Source of the DNA: Sporothrix humicola
Lineage: Eukaryota; Ascomycota; Sordariomycetes; Ophiostomatales; Ophiostomataceae
NCBI GenBank assembly: GCA_021396245.1
Contig: WNYE01000004.1
Span: 310,001-374,000 of the forward strand
Reading direction: 5' to 3'
DNA: 64,000 nucleotides
Positions 20,724 to 31,348 of the stretch are shown in pieces (positions within the stretch are counted from its first letter, which is position 1; every line of letters begins with the position of its first letter). The notes under the pieces were generated by a model. It had not been told where the DNA came from. It saw nothing but the letters and a program-made list of their open reading frames with translations, and did no database searches. The position numbers were made by a program, and so were the translations under genes.

Positions 20724-21255
20724 ACTGATATGGGACGAAGATATATGGAGATGGGACGAAATATTGTCGACAACTACATTTTGGATATTAACTAGCGCAT
20801 GTATGATTTATGTTTTCAATACAAGAGTGATATGATTTGATTTGGTACACAAATACACCACAAGGCATCACTGTTGGCAGACGAGGCATTGCGAGAAGAA
20901 CAACAACTTTTCTTCATTACAAACCTGTATTATTTCCCGGAATTCCATTCCCATCATCTTCGCCGTCTAAAGTATCCAGTGTTGTTGACGAAAAAAGGGG
21001 CAGACTTGAAAGTCAAAGTATGCAAGAAAGCAAGAAAAGAAAAGCCCTCCCTATAAAAAAAGAGACGAGGATGAAAGAAGATATAACGCCGTCCCGTGCC
21101 ATTTGCGCTTTCCTGTAGTTTTTTCCCAAGTGCAGAAAGCAAAAAAGTAGGTATAAGACCATATGAAGAGAAAGGAATGAAAGAAAAGGAAATGAAATGA
21201 AATGAAATGAAACAAAAGTTCCAACTCAGTATGCGCGCACACAAACAGGCCGCCT
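20724..21255. other. Convergent 3' region between OPI10 and YND1
   Basis: 532 bp, AT-rich, with a GAAAT-type simple run at about 21185-21210. It probably holds the two 3' UTRs. No gene is seen. Confidence 0.5.
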
Positions 21256-23651
21256 CTAGTCTTCCTGCAAGGGTGCCATCATCGGGCTCTTGAGCCGTGT
21301 TGGACTTGTTGCGCGGCTTCGCCGGCCGGCATTGAGCATTTGGAGGTTTGGTGTGTTGAGGCCGAGGCGTTCCCTACTCTCGGTCCGCACAACGAGGCCG
21401 CTGCGGTCCATAGCCGACACGCCGCCCGTAGTGCGGACTTCGTCAAATTTGTCCACGCTCAGGGTCGGTGTGCCCAGGCCAGAGCGGCGGGCGGCACCGG
21501 CTGACGACGACAGCCGCATGCTCGAGGATGCGCTGCCAGAGCCTTCGCTGCCGTCCGAGCTGAGGTCCGTGTCCTCTAGGTCCACGTCGCCGAGCTCAAA
21601 CTGGTCCATCTGGCCCTCCTCGAGCACACGCTCGTAGTCGCGCGAGTGGCGGCGGAAGAGCATCTTGGCGAGACCGGCGAGGGCGCCGCTGTTGCCGTTG
21701 CTGGTCGGGCTGCCGCTGCCAATCGTGCTGGTAAACCGACCCTGTCTGCGGGGGCTGCCGGGCCAGCGTGAGCGACGCATAAAGGAGCCAAACTTGTTCA
21801 TGAGGCGGACACGGCGCTCCTTCTTGCGCAGCAGGAATGCGAACAAAAGCAAAAGCAGCAGGAAGAAGAAGAAGCCGGGGATCGCCGATTTTTCGCGCGC
21901 CTTATCGAAAATGTCGTCGGCCGTATCGCTCCAGTCGTCGTCGCCGCTCTTGCTGCCGCCGCTGCCAATCTTGAGGGGTTCCCAGGTCGAGCCGGCATAG
22001 GTAAAATCGGACGGGATGCTGCTGTCCTTGGAGTTGCTGCCAAAGCCGACGGCCTGGCCCTTGCCGGCGCCAATGGTGCTGCCACCACCGCTGCCGCGAA
22101 CGCTGCGCGGCGGCACCTGTCCGGCAGCGTACAGCAGTATCCGGCCGAGGGTCCAGCTGACCTCGACGCTGTCAATCTTGTCGACGGGGCGGAAGGCCGT
22201 GGTGCTGTAGACAGTGCCTTTGCCCTCCTCCATGGCATCGCTGGACACGTTGAGTCCAGGGATCTTGTCGAGGCCGACGCGCGGGATACCAATGCCCTCG
22301 TGCAGGACATTGATCACCCATGACGCTTTGAAGCACGCCTGTTGGGCGTCTTGGAGTGTACGGGCCACGTCCTCCTTGCTCTTGTGCTTCTTCTTGTCTT
22401 TGCGCGTCTCCTTTTCGTCGTCCTCGTCGTCGGTGTCATCGCCGTCACCCTCAATCTTGGCGTCGATCTTGGTCCAGTCCTGGTTGCAGAAATCGAGCAC
22501 CTTCTTCTGGTACGTGGCGAAGTCGTAGGCCATGTCGCCCTTTTCGCCAAAGAAGCCGTGGGTGGAGTGATAGTACTCGGAAACGCCCACAAAGTGGTTG
22601 ATGTTGTAGTCGATGCTGGGCACCGGGTCGTGGATTAGGCAGGGCTCGGAGCCCTCGCCGCAGGTTGCGTCCTTGGCTAGAATGGGCTTTGTCTCAACCA
22701 AGCAGTTGGCAAAGTCGCCCGTGCCGACCAGGGTGGCGGCGCCGGTGCTCTTGGTGCCCTGGACCAGCGTTCCGTCGGCTGATGTCCGCAGGCCCTTGGG
22801 CAAGCACGGGTCGGGGACGTCCACGCCATTAGCAATCAGGTCTTGGTGGGCGCCGGTCAGCGCCTTGACGTACGACTCGCGCGCCTTGTTGACGCCGAAG
22901 CCGAGCCATGTCGCCGTGAAGACACGGTGCTCTGCCGGGTTGCCGTCGAGTGTGCGCAGGCGGATCAATTTCAAATTGTCGGCGTGTTCGGCGGCCTCGG
23001 TGGTGTTGGGGGCAAAGGCGATCTGGGCAGACGCGCCACCCATGTCGAGGAAACCGTAGGTATGGTGGTTCTGGCCGTGGGCGTGCTCGTCGGGGTGGTC
23101 GAAGCCACCGAGCAGGTAGTTGGCGGCGAGCCAGCCGTACAGACCCTCGGTCTCGCCAGGAATCACCTGGATGTTATTGGAGCAGTCGGGAAGGGAGAAT
23201 TTGGTGTGTTGCTGAAAGTAGGAGCAGGTCTCGCGGAGCAGGGCGGTCTGCTGGAGTTGTGGGAGGAAGCGCATGCCGGCTGTGGCCATCAGGAAGATGG
23301 GCGTATCTGCCACCATGTCCTCGGGAACGACCTCGAGGGCGTAGTCGATAAGTTCTTGGAGGTGCTCGGCGCCGACGGATGCTGGGCGATCGCCGAAAGT
23401 TGAGATGCCGGGCCGGATCTTCTTTGTCCATTTCGTCTTAATCTTGGGGAGGCTGTGGAGTTCTTCTTTGGACGCGTCCTTGATGGCTTTTGATGGATCC
23501 TTCCAGCGGTAAACGTGAACTCTGCTGCCAGAGGAGCCGGCGTCGATAACGACACCCCACCTGTCTGTAGAAGAGAAATGCGTTAGTATCACAAGTCGGA
23601 GACGGGCAACAGTGTTCGAGGGAATGCATTAAGCGTACGCTTTTTCCCCAT
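21256..23651 (-). CDS. YND1: Golgi apyrase, GDA1/CD39 family, YND1 type (two exons)
   Basis: Exon 1 is only 13 nt (23639-23651, MGKK plus one base); a 74-nt intron with GTACGC donor, ACTAAC branch and CTACAG acceptor leads to exon 2 (21256-23564). The 773-residue product starts MGKKHRWGVVIDAGSSG. Apyrase conserved regions are visible: ACR1 DAGSSGSRVHVYRW, ACR2 LMATAGMRFL, ACR3 GETEGLYGWLAANYLLGG, ACR4 FLDMGGASAQIAF. Unlike most ecto-apyrases it has no signal peptide, and one membrane segment lies at about 565-583 (FFFFLLLLLLFAFLLRKK) before a Ser-rich tail of about 190 residues. YND1 hydrolyses NDPs and NTPs in the Golgi lumen and supports glycosylation. A 60-residue Asp/Glu/Lys insert at about 380-420 is not typical. 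Confidence 0.92.
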
Positions 23652-25620
23652 TGCGAATTAGGTGTAATGAAATCGTAGATGCAGGGGTTTGTTGCGTGGG
23701 TTTGGATCGCGTCTTTCGGCGGATCGTGATCGAAGTCGATTGGGGAAGGGAGTAAAGGGGGTCGGAAAGATGCGACGGTTTTCGAATTAATGCATGGGGT
23801 ATCAAGAGGATCGAAGTAGGTCGCGCAGCGTTCGATCGAAGAGAAAACAATTGGTTTTCGATGTGGGATCGCGAAATTTGCGAGATCGAAGAAAAAATCG
23901 AGATTTCGAGATTCGAGAGTCGTCGAGACGCGAAACTCGAAAAAGTGGGTGCAACGAGTGGATGGCGGTTGTTTCAAAGGCGAACAAACAGCAAGTGACG
24001 ACAAAAAAGAAGAAGAAAAGGAAATTAAAGAGAAAAAAAGTGTCGTAGCGAGTGACAAAGAAAGGAAGAAATGAATACGATAAGGAATAAGAAAATCAAT
24101 AGACGAGGAAAAGCAGGGCAAAGGAGAACAAAAGGGGCCGATAGTGTGGTGAGAGAAGGAAAAAAGAGGCAAAAGGCCACTCGCTCTTTCCCTTTTTTAG
24201 GGTGGGGACAAGAAAAAGGGCTGAAATGCTGGAATTGCCAGGAAATCAGGCAGTGACGAATGGCGATAAGCAAAGCATGGCACGCAAATCATCCACTGTC
24301 GCGGAAAAAGATAGCGGGCTGCAGTCTCCTGCAGTGTGACGGAGGAGTGGTGCCAGATTACGTTCTTGGGCCTAAAACGGAAAGGGCAATAATAATATAA
24401 GGGGGAGTGGGGGGATTGGCTTCTGCAATAATGAGATTATTGGGGGAATGCATGCGCTGCGCCCAACTCTCACCACCAAAGAGGGCCACCCAAGATTCTG
24501 AAAAGGTACTTAGTAACTGCACGTGCCAAGGAATACGGAATAGTGCTGGAAGCAGCTAAACGCAACCAAACGGCCAAACGAGGACTAGCAAAAGCTCGTA
24601 ATGCAGGAGACGGAGATCTGCCCAAGGATCAATACGGGACACAGTGGGTGCGTTCTTTTTTTAGTGCATCGCATCCAGAACTGGTGGTGGATGGTTGCTG
24701 AAAGTCTCGAGACAGCAAAAAGTCGATTGATTTCAATCAGGTCAAATACAGGTCATAGGCCGCTAAAATCACAAAATCACAGTTTAACAGTCGACTGTCT
24801 TTCGGCTCGTTCCGAACAGTTGTCTTTCTTTTTTCTTTTTCTTTTTCATCTTTTCCTACTTCTTCCCCTCACATCTCCTCGATCTCGAAACTAGCCCAAA
24901 CAGCTGCCGCGTCATGCATCTCTTCAGACGACTTCCCAACAGGAGGCCTACTTGAGAAGATATTTTACATGGCGACTGCCACAAGCTTACGACTGTTTCT
25001 AACTGCCAGGTTTATGGCCAGGTTTATGGCCAGGTTTACGGCGAAACCAGCCTTCGCCATGAGGCTGATGTGTCGTTTCTCTGTTCCTGAGTCCTGAGAC
25101 AGCCTCTGTTTGCGAATAAGAGGGGCCGACGGTTGTCTTTTGCGAGACCACTGTGAGAGACTGAGAAACGCCTGTTTGAGCCCTGGCGAGTCCCTGGTTC
25201 AGTTTTCTTTGATTCCCTGTTTTTTTACTCGAACGGTCTCGGCACGGCCGCCGTTCGTCTTGTTTCTCTCTCTCTATTTTTCACGCACAGATGGGACGTG
25301 GGGGCGGAACGATGCGCTATGGTAAGATTTATGAAGGCATAAAAGAGATCTACGCTTCTCCACAGTTTGAGAGAAGTCTAGATCTGAACTTTGCAAGGTA
25401 AGGTACATGTTATTGTTCACGGTTTGTTCACATATTTACTTTACGGGACGATTGTTTTCAGGTTGTAATAAACGTTGTATTGTTCAAGGTACTCTTTGGT
25501 TAACAAAGAGCCAGGAGTAAAAGAAAGAAAAAAAAACTATTCAAATGGGGGTCAGAGCCTTGTCTGGTTCAAGCGGGGCCATCGTAAACTATTCCAACGG
25601 CCACTTACCTCAGACTGCAC
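23652..25620. other. Intergenic region between YND1 and the acidic-protein gene
   Basis: 1.97 kb with no coding support. The first 500 bp are GA-rich on the plus strand (the YND1 leader on the minus strand). A 12-bp unit, CCAGGTTTATGG, is repeated three times in tandem at 25006-25041. A CACGTG occurs at about 24520. Confidence 0.5.
25006..25041 (+). repeat. Three tandem copies of a 12-bp unit
   Basis: CCAGGTTTATGG at 25006-25017 and 25018-25029, then CCAGGTTTACGG at 25030-25041. Non-coding, no known role. Confidence 0.8.
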
Positions 25621-26568
25621 TTAAGCAGCCTGCTCCAGGGAGTCCGCGGCACTTGCCATGGTGGAAGCGGCAGCCTTGAGGACTGCTGCCTCGGCCTCTT
25701 GGAGGATAGTAGTGGGAGAGGGAGGAGTGGAAGACGCATCGCCACCTTTGAGGTGGTTGGCATACCAGGCCAGCAGAGCCGTCTGGTCCTCCATGGCGGC
25801 CATGCGCTTCTGCATCTTGAGCATCGCCCGCTGCATGCGCCCCTGGTGCGCAATGTATTTGGCTTGCATCTCCCAGCCCTCGACGCAGCGCGCCAAGAAG
25901 CGCTCGAGCTGCTCAGGCTGGGACCAGTCCACATCAACCTCACTTGAGGCGGACTCCTCCATTTGGGTGGTGTCCTTCACCTCCTGCGGAGGCTTCGCAT
26001 CCTTGTCTTTGCCCGGAATCTTGAGGGTCAGCTTGGGCATCTTGCAGGACATGCGCTGCAGCAGGCTTTTGACACGAGTGGCGGACGCCGTAGTCTCGGC
26101 CTCGGACAGCTTGGAGACGGCGTCGGCGTCCTCCTTCTCGTCAAAGTTGATGGACGCCGCCGTCTCGTCGGTGGGCGAGCCGACGAGCGTCGACGAGTCG
26201 CTGAGAGAAGAGGAGGAGGACGGGCTCATGCTCATCTTGTCGAGGCCGAGCGTAAAGTCGAAATCGTCGTCCTCATCATCCTCCTCATCATCGGTATCGA
26301 CCTCCAGCTTGACCCGGGTCTGGCGCGGCTTGACACAGGGGATCTTGTGGACAGTGCTCTGGAGGTAAAGCTTGCGAGCATTCGAGCGGACAGCGGCGAG
26401 CCACTGGGCATCGGACATACTCATGGACCGCGGCGTCGGGATGTTGATGCTCGATGAGGAGCCATCGTCCGAGAGCGGGAAGCTCACGGAGCGCATAATG
26501 CCGGGCGACGGAGTCGAGCATGTCGAGCCCGAGGGGCTCTCCGTTGACGGGCTGCCAGAAGAAGACAT
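25621..26568 (-). CDS. Unrecognised Ser-rich acidic protein
   Basis: The frame from the ATG at 26568 gives 315 residues, starting MSSSGSPSTESPSGST. It stays open about 47 codons further upstream, but that part is CT-rich leader and includes a possible AG acceptor, so I prefer this start. The N-terminal 100 residues are Ser/Pro-rich with MSDAQWLAAVRSNARKLYLQ. A strongly acidic block (VDTDDEEDDEDDDFDF, about 110-127) follows. The C-terminal third (about 215-290) is predicted helical: WSQPEQLERFLARCVEGWEM, AMLKMQKRMAAMEDQTALL. I recognise no domain. A TATATA lies about 160 nt upstream of the ATG. Codon use and protein composition support a real gene. Confidence 0.7.
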   Translation of the reverse strand: MSSSGSPSTESPSGSTCSTPSPGIMRSVSFPLSDDGSSSSINIPTPRSMSMSDAQWLAAVRSNARKLYLQSTVHKIPCVKPRQTRVKLEVDTDDEEDDEDDDFDFTLGLDKMSMSPSSSSSLSDSSTLVGSPTDETAASINFDEKEDADAVSKLSEAETTASATRVKSLLQRMSCKMPKLTLKIPGKDKDAKPPQEVKDTTQMEESASSEVDVDWSQPEQLERFLARCVEGWEMQAKYIAHQGRMQRAMLKMQKRMAAMEDQTALLAWYANHLKGGDASSTPPSPTTILQEAEAAVLKAAASTMASAADSLEQAA

Positions 26569-26726
26569 TTTCGTAGGGGAAATGGGGGTGGTACCTACCT
26601 GTAGGTGTAGTTGGTCGTGTATAAGTGTCTGAAAAATGGCGAAGCTGAAAAAACACAACGGAAGATGGCGAGAACGAGGATGATAAGAGACAAAGAACTG
26701 TTCCAACAAAGAAGGGAAGAAACCAA

Positions 26727-26732
26727 TATATA
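26727..26732 (-). promoter_or_regulatory. TATA-like box of the acidic-protein gene
   Basis: TATATA, about 160 nt upstream of the chosen ATG at 26568. Use is inferred. Confidence 0.35.
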
Positions 26733-27648
26733 GGTTCTATGGTTTCCCAAGAGGAAAGCTATGAACATGCCCATGATATGAGAACAGCGTTATCGTCGCG
26801 GTTATGAACGAAAAAGAAGGGACGGAAGCGTGGACGTTGCTGCCATGTTGTTCAAGTGGACAGGATATGAGACGAAAAGAATCCCCACATTGAATTTAAA
26901 CGATAAGAATACAAATGTGGTTGGTTGATCTTCGAGTTGTCAACAAAGGAAATATGTTCATAGAACAAAGGAGGCAAGAAAACAATTACGGCCCCGCTGC
27001 CGTGCAGGAAGACGATAATGAGAGAAGAAGGGAAAAAAAAAAAAGAAGAAAAAAGTCGATAAGTGAACGCTGTACACGGCCTGCCCGCGATGTTACAGTG
27101 GACGCTCATTGGCTCTGACGTCATCTGCCAGGCAGCTGCCATTTTCCCTCTGCAATCGGTGCCAGAATCGGCAGATTCAGTCACAGATGCAGGAGATGTG
27201 AAAAGAGAAACCAAATTTTTCAAAAGTTTTTCTTTTCTTTTCGGCACATTGAATGGGTCGTCGTTTTTTCTGTGTTCTTTTTTTCTTTCCATTTCACTGC
27301 CGCCTGTTGACGGCGCATCAGTGCTTTGTAACCCGCCGGATGCCTCCGTGCTGGCGCTGGCGCTCTCCGGCTTGTTAGTGTTTGTAGTTGGAGAACAGGA
27401 GAAGTAATTAAGGCCGCGAGTTGCGTCAGCTGAACTTGCCTCAGGCCGCCCTATGTAGGGGCCTAGACCAACTCTAAACAGCGAAATAGCGTCATGATTT
27501 GCTGGTGACGAGTGTTGCCCAGTTTTGACTACTTCTGGAAAAGGAAGGCACGAGCAGCACGCGTGTGTATCACTATGTAATGGTTCCTGCCCTTCCTGTC
27601 CAACATACTGTATTACAAAGTAGTTCCCGCGCGATAGTGTCGATTTGC

Positions 27649-27659
27649 ATAAATATAGC
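27649..27659 (+). promoter_or_regulatory. TATA-like box of PBI2
   Basis: The sequence ATAAATATAG lies about 150 nt upstream of the ATG at 27806. Position fits a fungal TATA box. Confidence 0.35.
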
Positions 27660-27805
27660 TTCAATCCCGTCATTTCTTCTACTCCTGTCTCTTTCTCCTC
27701 TTTCAATCATCATACCCATCATCAACTGCATTTACGTCGACATCGGCCCAACCACTCTAAACAATTCATCTCAACCACATCATCAACAACCACACAGCCG
27801 CCAAC

Positions 27806-28207
27806 ATGCCTGGCTACATTGTACGTCTTTCCAAACCACGCGACATGGACCCATCCTACGTTCTCCATTTCCGTACTGACAATCCCTTCTCCAGCTGCAA
27901 TTCAACGCCGACACTCCCAAGGAGGAGCAGGACAAGTGAGTAGAGTCTTACTCGATTCGATTCTTTTCAACCGAACAACACTAACCATCCTCAGGGTCAA
28001 GCAGAGCGTCCTTGACAAGGGCGGCAAGATCGTCCACGAATACAAGCTCATGGGCGGTTTCTCGTGAGTTTTCCCCAGCCAAACAACACAGTCTGAACAC
28101 CTTCTAACTCTTCCAGATTCGAGCTCCCTGCCGACCACATCTCGACCCTCGATGCCTTCCCCTGCGTCTCCAACGTCGAGGCCGACCAGACCGTCTCGAT
28201 CCAATAG
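27806..28207 (+). CDS. PBI2: Vacuolar proteinase B inhibitor (I9 propeptide-type), four exons
   Basis: Exons 27806-27820, 27895-27935, 27995-28063 and 28117-28207 give 71 residues. All introns are GT-AG with CTAAC- or CTGAC-type branch points, and all junctions keep frame. The product starts MPGYI, then LQFNADTPKEEQDKVKQSV, KGGKIVHEYKLMGGFSFELP and ends VEADQTVSIQ. This is the size and motif set of the yeast Pbi2 / Pleurotus POIA1 inhibitors: an I9 fold whose C-terminus sits in the subtilisin-type active site. The free acidic C-terminal tail is typical. The 15-nt first exon is easily missed. No signal peptide, so it is cytosolic or vacuolar. Confidence 0.9.
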
Positions 28208-29061
28208 ACAGCGGCTGCGATCTTGTGTGCGATCTGAATCAGAGCGAATCTAGATCTAGAGAGCGAGTACCGTCAATTTAATTTACAATCTACTACAACC
28301 ACTCTTTCCTTCAACATCCGTGACATAAATCGTAATCTGTGGCGCTTTTTTGGTCCTGTTGTGATCGTGCAGCAAGGGGAACCGATGGGGTGCCCTGTCC
28401 AGGAAGGTGCAGAGTGACGCGCTTTCCCTTCCATTGCCCTTGCCGTGGCTACCCCTCAATCGCTATCGGCGGCAGCAAAACACGCCATCATCGATACTCC
28501 GCTCAGGTCTCAAGCCGCCTTCAGCCTTTGTTTGCCGCTTAGTCCAGTGGCCGATCTCCCCCACTAACTATCGCTCCTAATCGCTCCTGCCAAAAGCTTA
28601 TCGGCACTGGTGCACGCTGTAAAGCAAACTCCAGTTCACAATCTGTAGATGATAAGACGGTTAACATGTACCGCTCTGTTGTCTTTAAAGCCCGTGTATT
28701 TCCAGAATGTAAACAGATTTACTGCATCTCGTGTGACAACTGCATACTCTCAGAAATGTCCTCTGCATCAAGGAGGGAAAGCTGGGGGAACCAGGCCAGG
28801 TCCGCCCCACATCTTCACCAAGTCCCAGCGAATCACGCGCCAGGGCACCTGCCGTTCTCAACCACTGCTTGTATTTGTACCTAGACTCCGTACTCTCTGA
28901 CTCTGACGTCGGCCTCCAACGGCCCATTCTTGTCTTCCGCCTCCACACTTTCACATCATACTCCGTATGTTTATTTCAACTCCTTTTCTTTTCACACCCA
29001 TTTCTAAACAACGTACGACAGTCAACAACAGTTTTATTGACCAACCCGACATGACAAGACA
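28208..29061. other. Intergenic region between PBI2 and the mitochondrial kinase gene
   Basis: 854 bp. Contains PBI2 3' UTR and a CT-rich leader of the downstream gene (from about 28890). No supported gene. Confidence 0.5.
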
Positions 29062-30702
29062 ATGAAGAGCCTCACCAGGCCATTGACGGCCGTCTCAACC
29101 AGGGCCTCTGCGCCTGTTGCACTCCTTACTTCCTCATCACCATTCTCGCCCTCCGCCTCGCTCTCTAACCACACGTCCTCGCCGGTCCGTCTACGCCGCT
29201 TCGCGACCCCATTCATCACTAGCACTCGGTGTCTCTCAACATCCCAGAACCGCACCTCGTCTTCTCCGTCCGCATCCTCCTCTTCTTCTCCCTCCACCTC
29301 TTCCTCCTCCTCCTCCTCAACAACCCCCAGCCATGACGATCTCCCCCCGCTCCGTGACGAGGATATTGTCCGTCTCGCAAAGGAACCACAGCACCAGCTC
29401 CGACTCGCCGACCTCGTCCGCCACGGCTGGCCTCCGCTCAGCGAAAAAGCCCTGCTGCAGAGTGCCAACTTTTCCCTGGACCTGATCCCAGTCAGACTTG
29501 CCCGCCGTCTCCAGGCCCTGCGCAACCTGCCCTATATTGTCGTCTCCAACAGCCACGTCCGCCAGATTTATCGAAACTACCGGCACAGCTTGCGCTCCCT
29601 GCTGCCCTGGTGGCGCCGCCGCGGCAGCAAGGGCCAGGCCATTACAACGCTCGAAGAGGAGATTGCGTTTACAGATGTCCTCGCCGAACTCGTCACGACG
29701 CACCAAAATACCATCCCCATCCTCGCCCAGGGCTTCCTGGAGTCGCGCAAGTACATTGCCCCGGCCGACGTCACCGCGTTCCTGGACGAGCATCTGCGGG
29801 CGCGCATCGGCACGCGCCTGATCGCCGAGCAGCACATTGCCCTGCACCTCAGCAGCCAGCCTTTCGGGGCCTCCCTCAACACGCCCGACGCGTCCGGCCA
29901 GGCCGGCACAAACGCTGCTGCAGCCGCCGCCGCCGCCAGCAGCGACACCGCCGCCCCCGTGGCCGAGGCCTCGTCCTACATTGGCATCATCGACACCCAG
30001 CTGCGGCCCGCCCGCACGATTGACAGCTGCGCCGATTTCGTCGCCGACATTTGCGAGCTCAAGTACGGCGTGCGCCCACAGTGGCGCATCGACGGCGAGC
30101 CGGACACGACGTTTGCATATGTGCCGATGCACCTCGAGTACATTGTGACGGAGCTGCTGAAGAATGCATTCCGGGCGGTGGTGGAGAACAAGATGCATAG
30201 GGAGCCGGTGGTGATTACCATTGCGCCGGAGCCGTCAGGGACCACGAGCGGCGAGGCTTCCGCGAGCGGCAGCGAGGAGAGAAACAGCATACTGCCCCTC
30301 GACGACAATGCGTCGGGCGTGACGATCCGGATCCGCGACCGCGGCGGCGGTATCTGCCCCGACGTGCTGCCCAACATCTGGTCGTACTCGTTTACGACGT
30401 TTTCCGACTATGACGACCTGCCGACGGGCAGCTCCGGGGGCAGCGACATGAACGACGGCCTCAATATTATTGCATCGTCCAACAATGGCGGGAGCTCGAT
30501 TGCGGGCCTGGGCTATGGCCTTCCACTGAGCCGGGCGTATGCCGAGTACTTTGGCGGCGGGATTGCCGTGCAGAGTTTGTATGGGTGGGGCACAGACGTG
30601 TACCTGCGCCTCAAGGGTGTTGGCAACATTGAGTAAGTGCACGAAAGGTCTACATTTGTTCATTGCGCTTTGCTAACATACAACAGGTACAAGAACCGGT
30701 AA
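29062..30702 (+). CDS. Mitochondrial PDK/BCKD-type protein kinase (two exons)
   Basis: Exon 1 is 29062-30632 and exon 2 is 30687-30702, giving 528 residues that end GNIEYKNR. The intron has GTAAGT, GCTAACA branch and CAACAG. The family phosphorylates and inactivates the E1 alpha subunit of pyruvate or branched-chain 2-oxoacid dehydrogenase. The first 60 residues are Arg/Ser/Thr-rich and acid-free, a mitochondrial presequence, followed by a Ser-rich linker. The GHKL ATPase motifs are present: N box EYIVTELLKNAFRAVVENK, G1 IRDRGGGI, G2 GYGLPLSRAYAEYFGG, and the GWGTDVYLRL end. An Ala-rich insert at about 275-300 lies between the helical bundle and the ATPase. Substrate choice (PDH versus BCKDH) cannot be set from sequence alone. 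Convergent with the class VII chitin synthase. Confidence 0.9.
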
Positions 30703-31348
30703 ACGAACGGCTGGGCCAGGAACGAGATAGGATGATACCATTTGAGAATGTGTTTAGGAGAGCAAGCGTATACAAACGTTCAAAAGAGCCAAGACAGAGT
30801 CACAGAGCAAGAGAAGACGATATCAAAGATGAAGATATTATATCTTGTATTGGGGAGAAGCAGGTTCATGACATAGTAATGTAACGTCAAACAAAATCAA
30901 AATCAAAAGTAATAAAGAAACAAAAACAGCAAAGAAACGTGCTTGATGAAACAGCTTGATAAACAAAAGATAAGAAAAGTCTTTCCTAGAGAAGTAGTAT
31001 TATGAAAGTTGTAGAATATATGGCCCGTTCAAGAAACAATACAAGAAAGAGGAATGCGAAAGCAAATTGACAAAAGAGAAAGAGACAATGGAAATGCGTG
31101 TGACAGGAAAATACGAAAGCAAAAACAGAAAAGTAGAGACGCCGCCATAAAACAGTTGAGAAACAGAAAAGGAAAAGCTAATTGTGTTTGTGCAAAAACC
31201 TGCCTGTGCAACCCCCGATATAAAAAGAGAAGAGATAAAATCAAAGTAGTAAACCAAATTCCAAGAAATTATATATGACCCATATGCTTTTGAGATGATG
31301 GTGAGAGATGATGAAGGAAAGACAAAAGTGACTGACTTGACCAGCACG
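30703..31348. other. Convergent 3' region, kinase and class VII chitin synthase
   Basis: 646 bp, A-rich on the plus strand. No gene; likely 3' UTRs and terminators of both flanking genes. Confidence 0.5.

Larger units (their letters stand above)
26569..27805. other. Divergent intergenic region upstream of PBI2
   Basis: 1.24 kb. It contains the acidic-protein leader, a TATA-like AAATATA near 27651 for PBI2, and a CT-rich leader. A 284-codon minus-strand open frame (26852-27706) is present but has non-coding composition; it is treated as rejected. Confidence 0.5.

Noticed and set aside
26852..27706. 284-codon minus-strand frame upstream of PBI2
   Set aside because: Low-complexity and leader-like composition, no motif, overlaps the PBI2 promoter; length alone is not enough. 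RNA-seq could change this.
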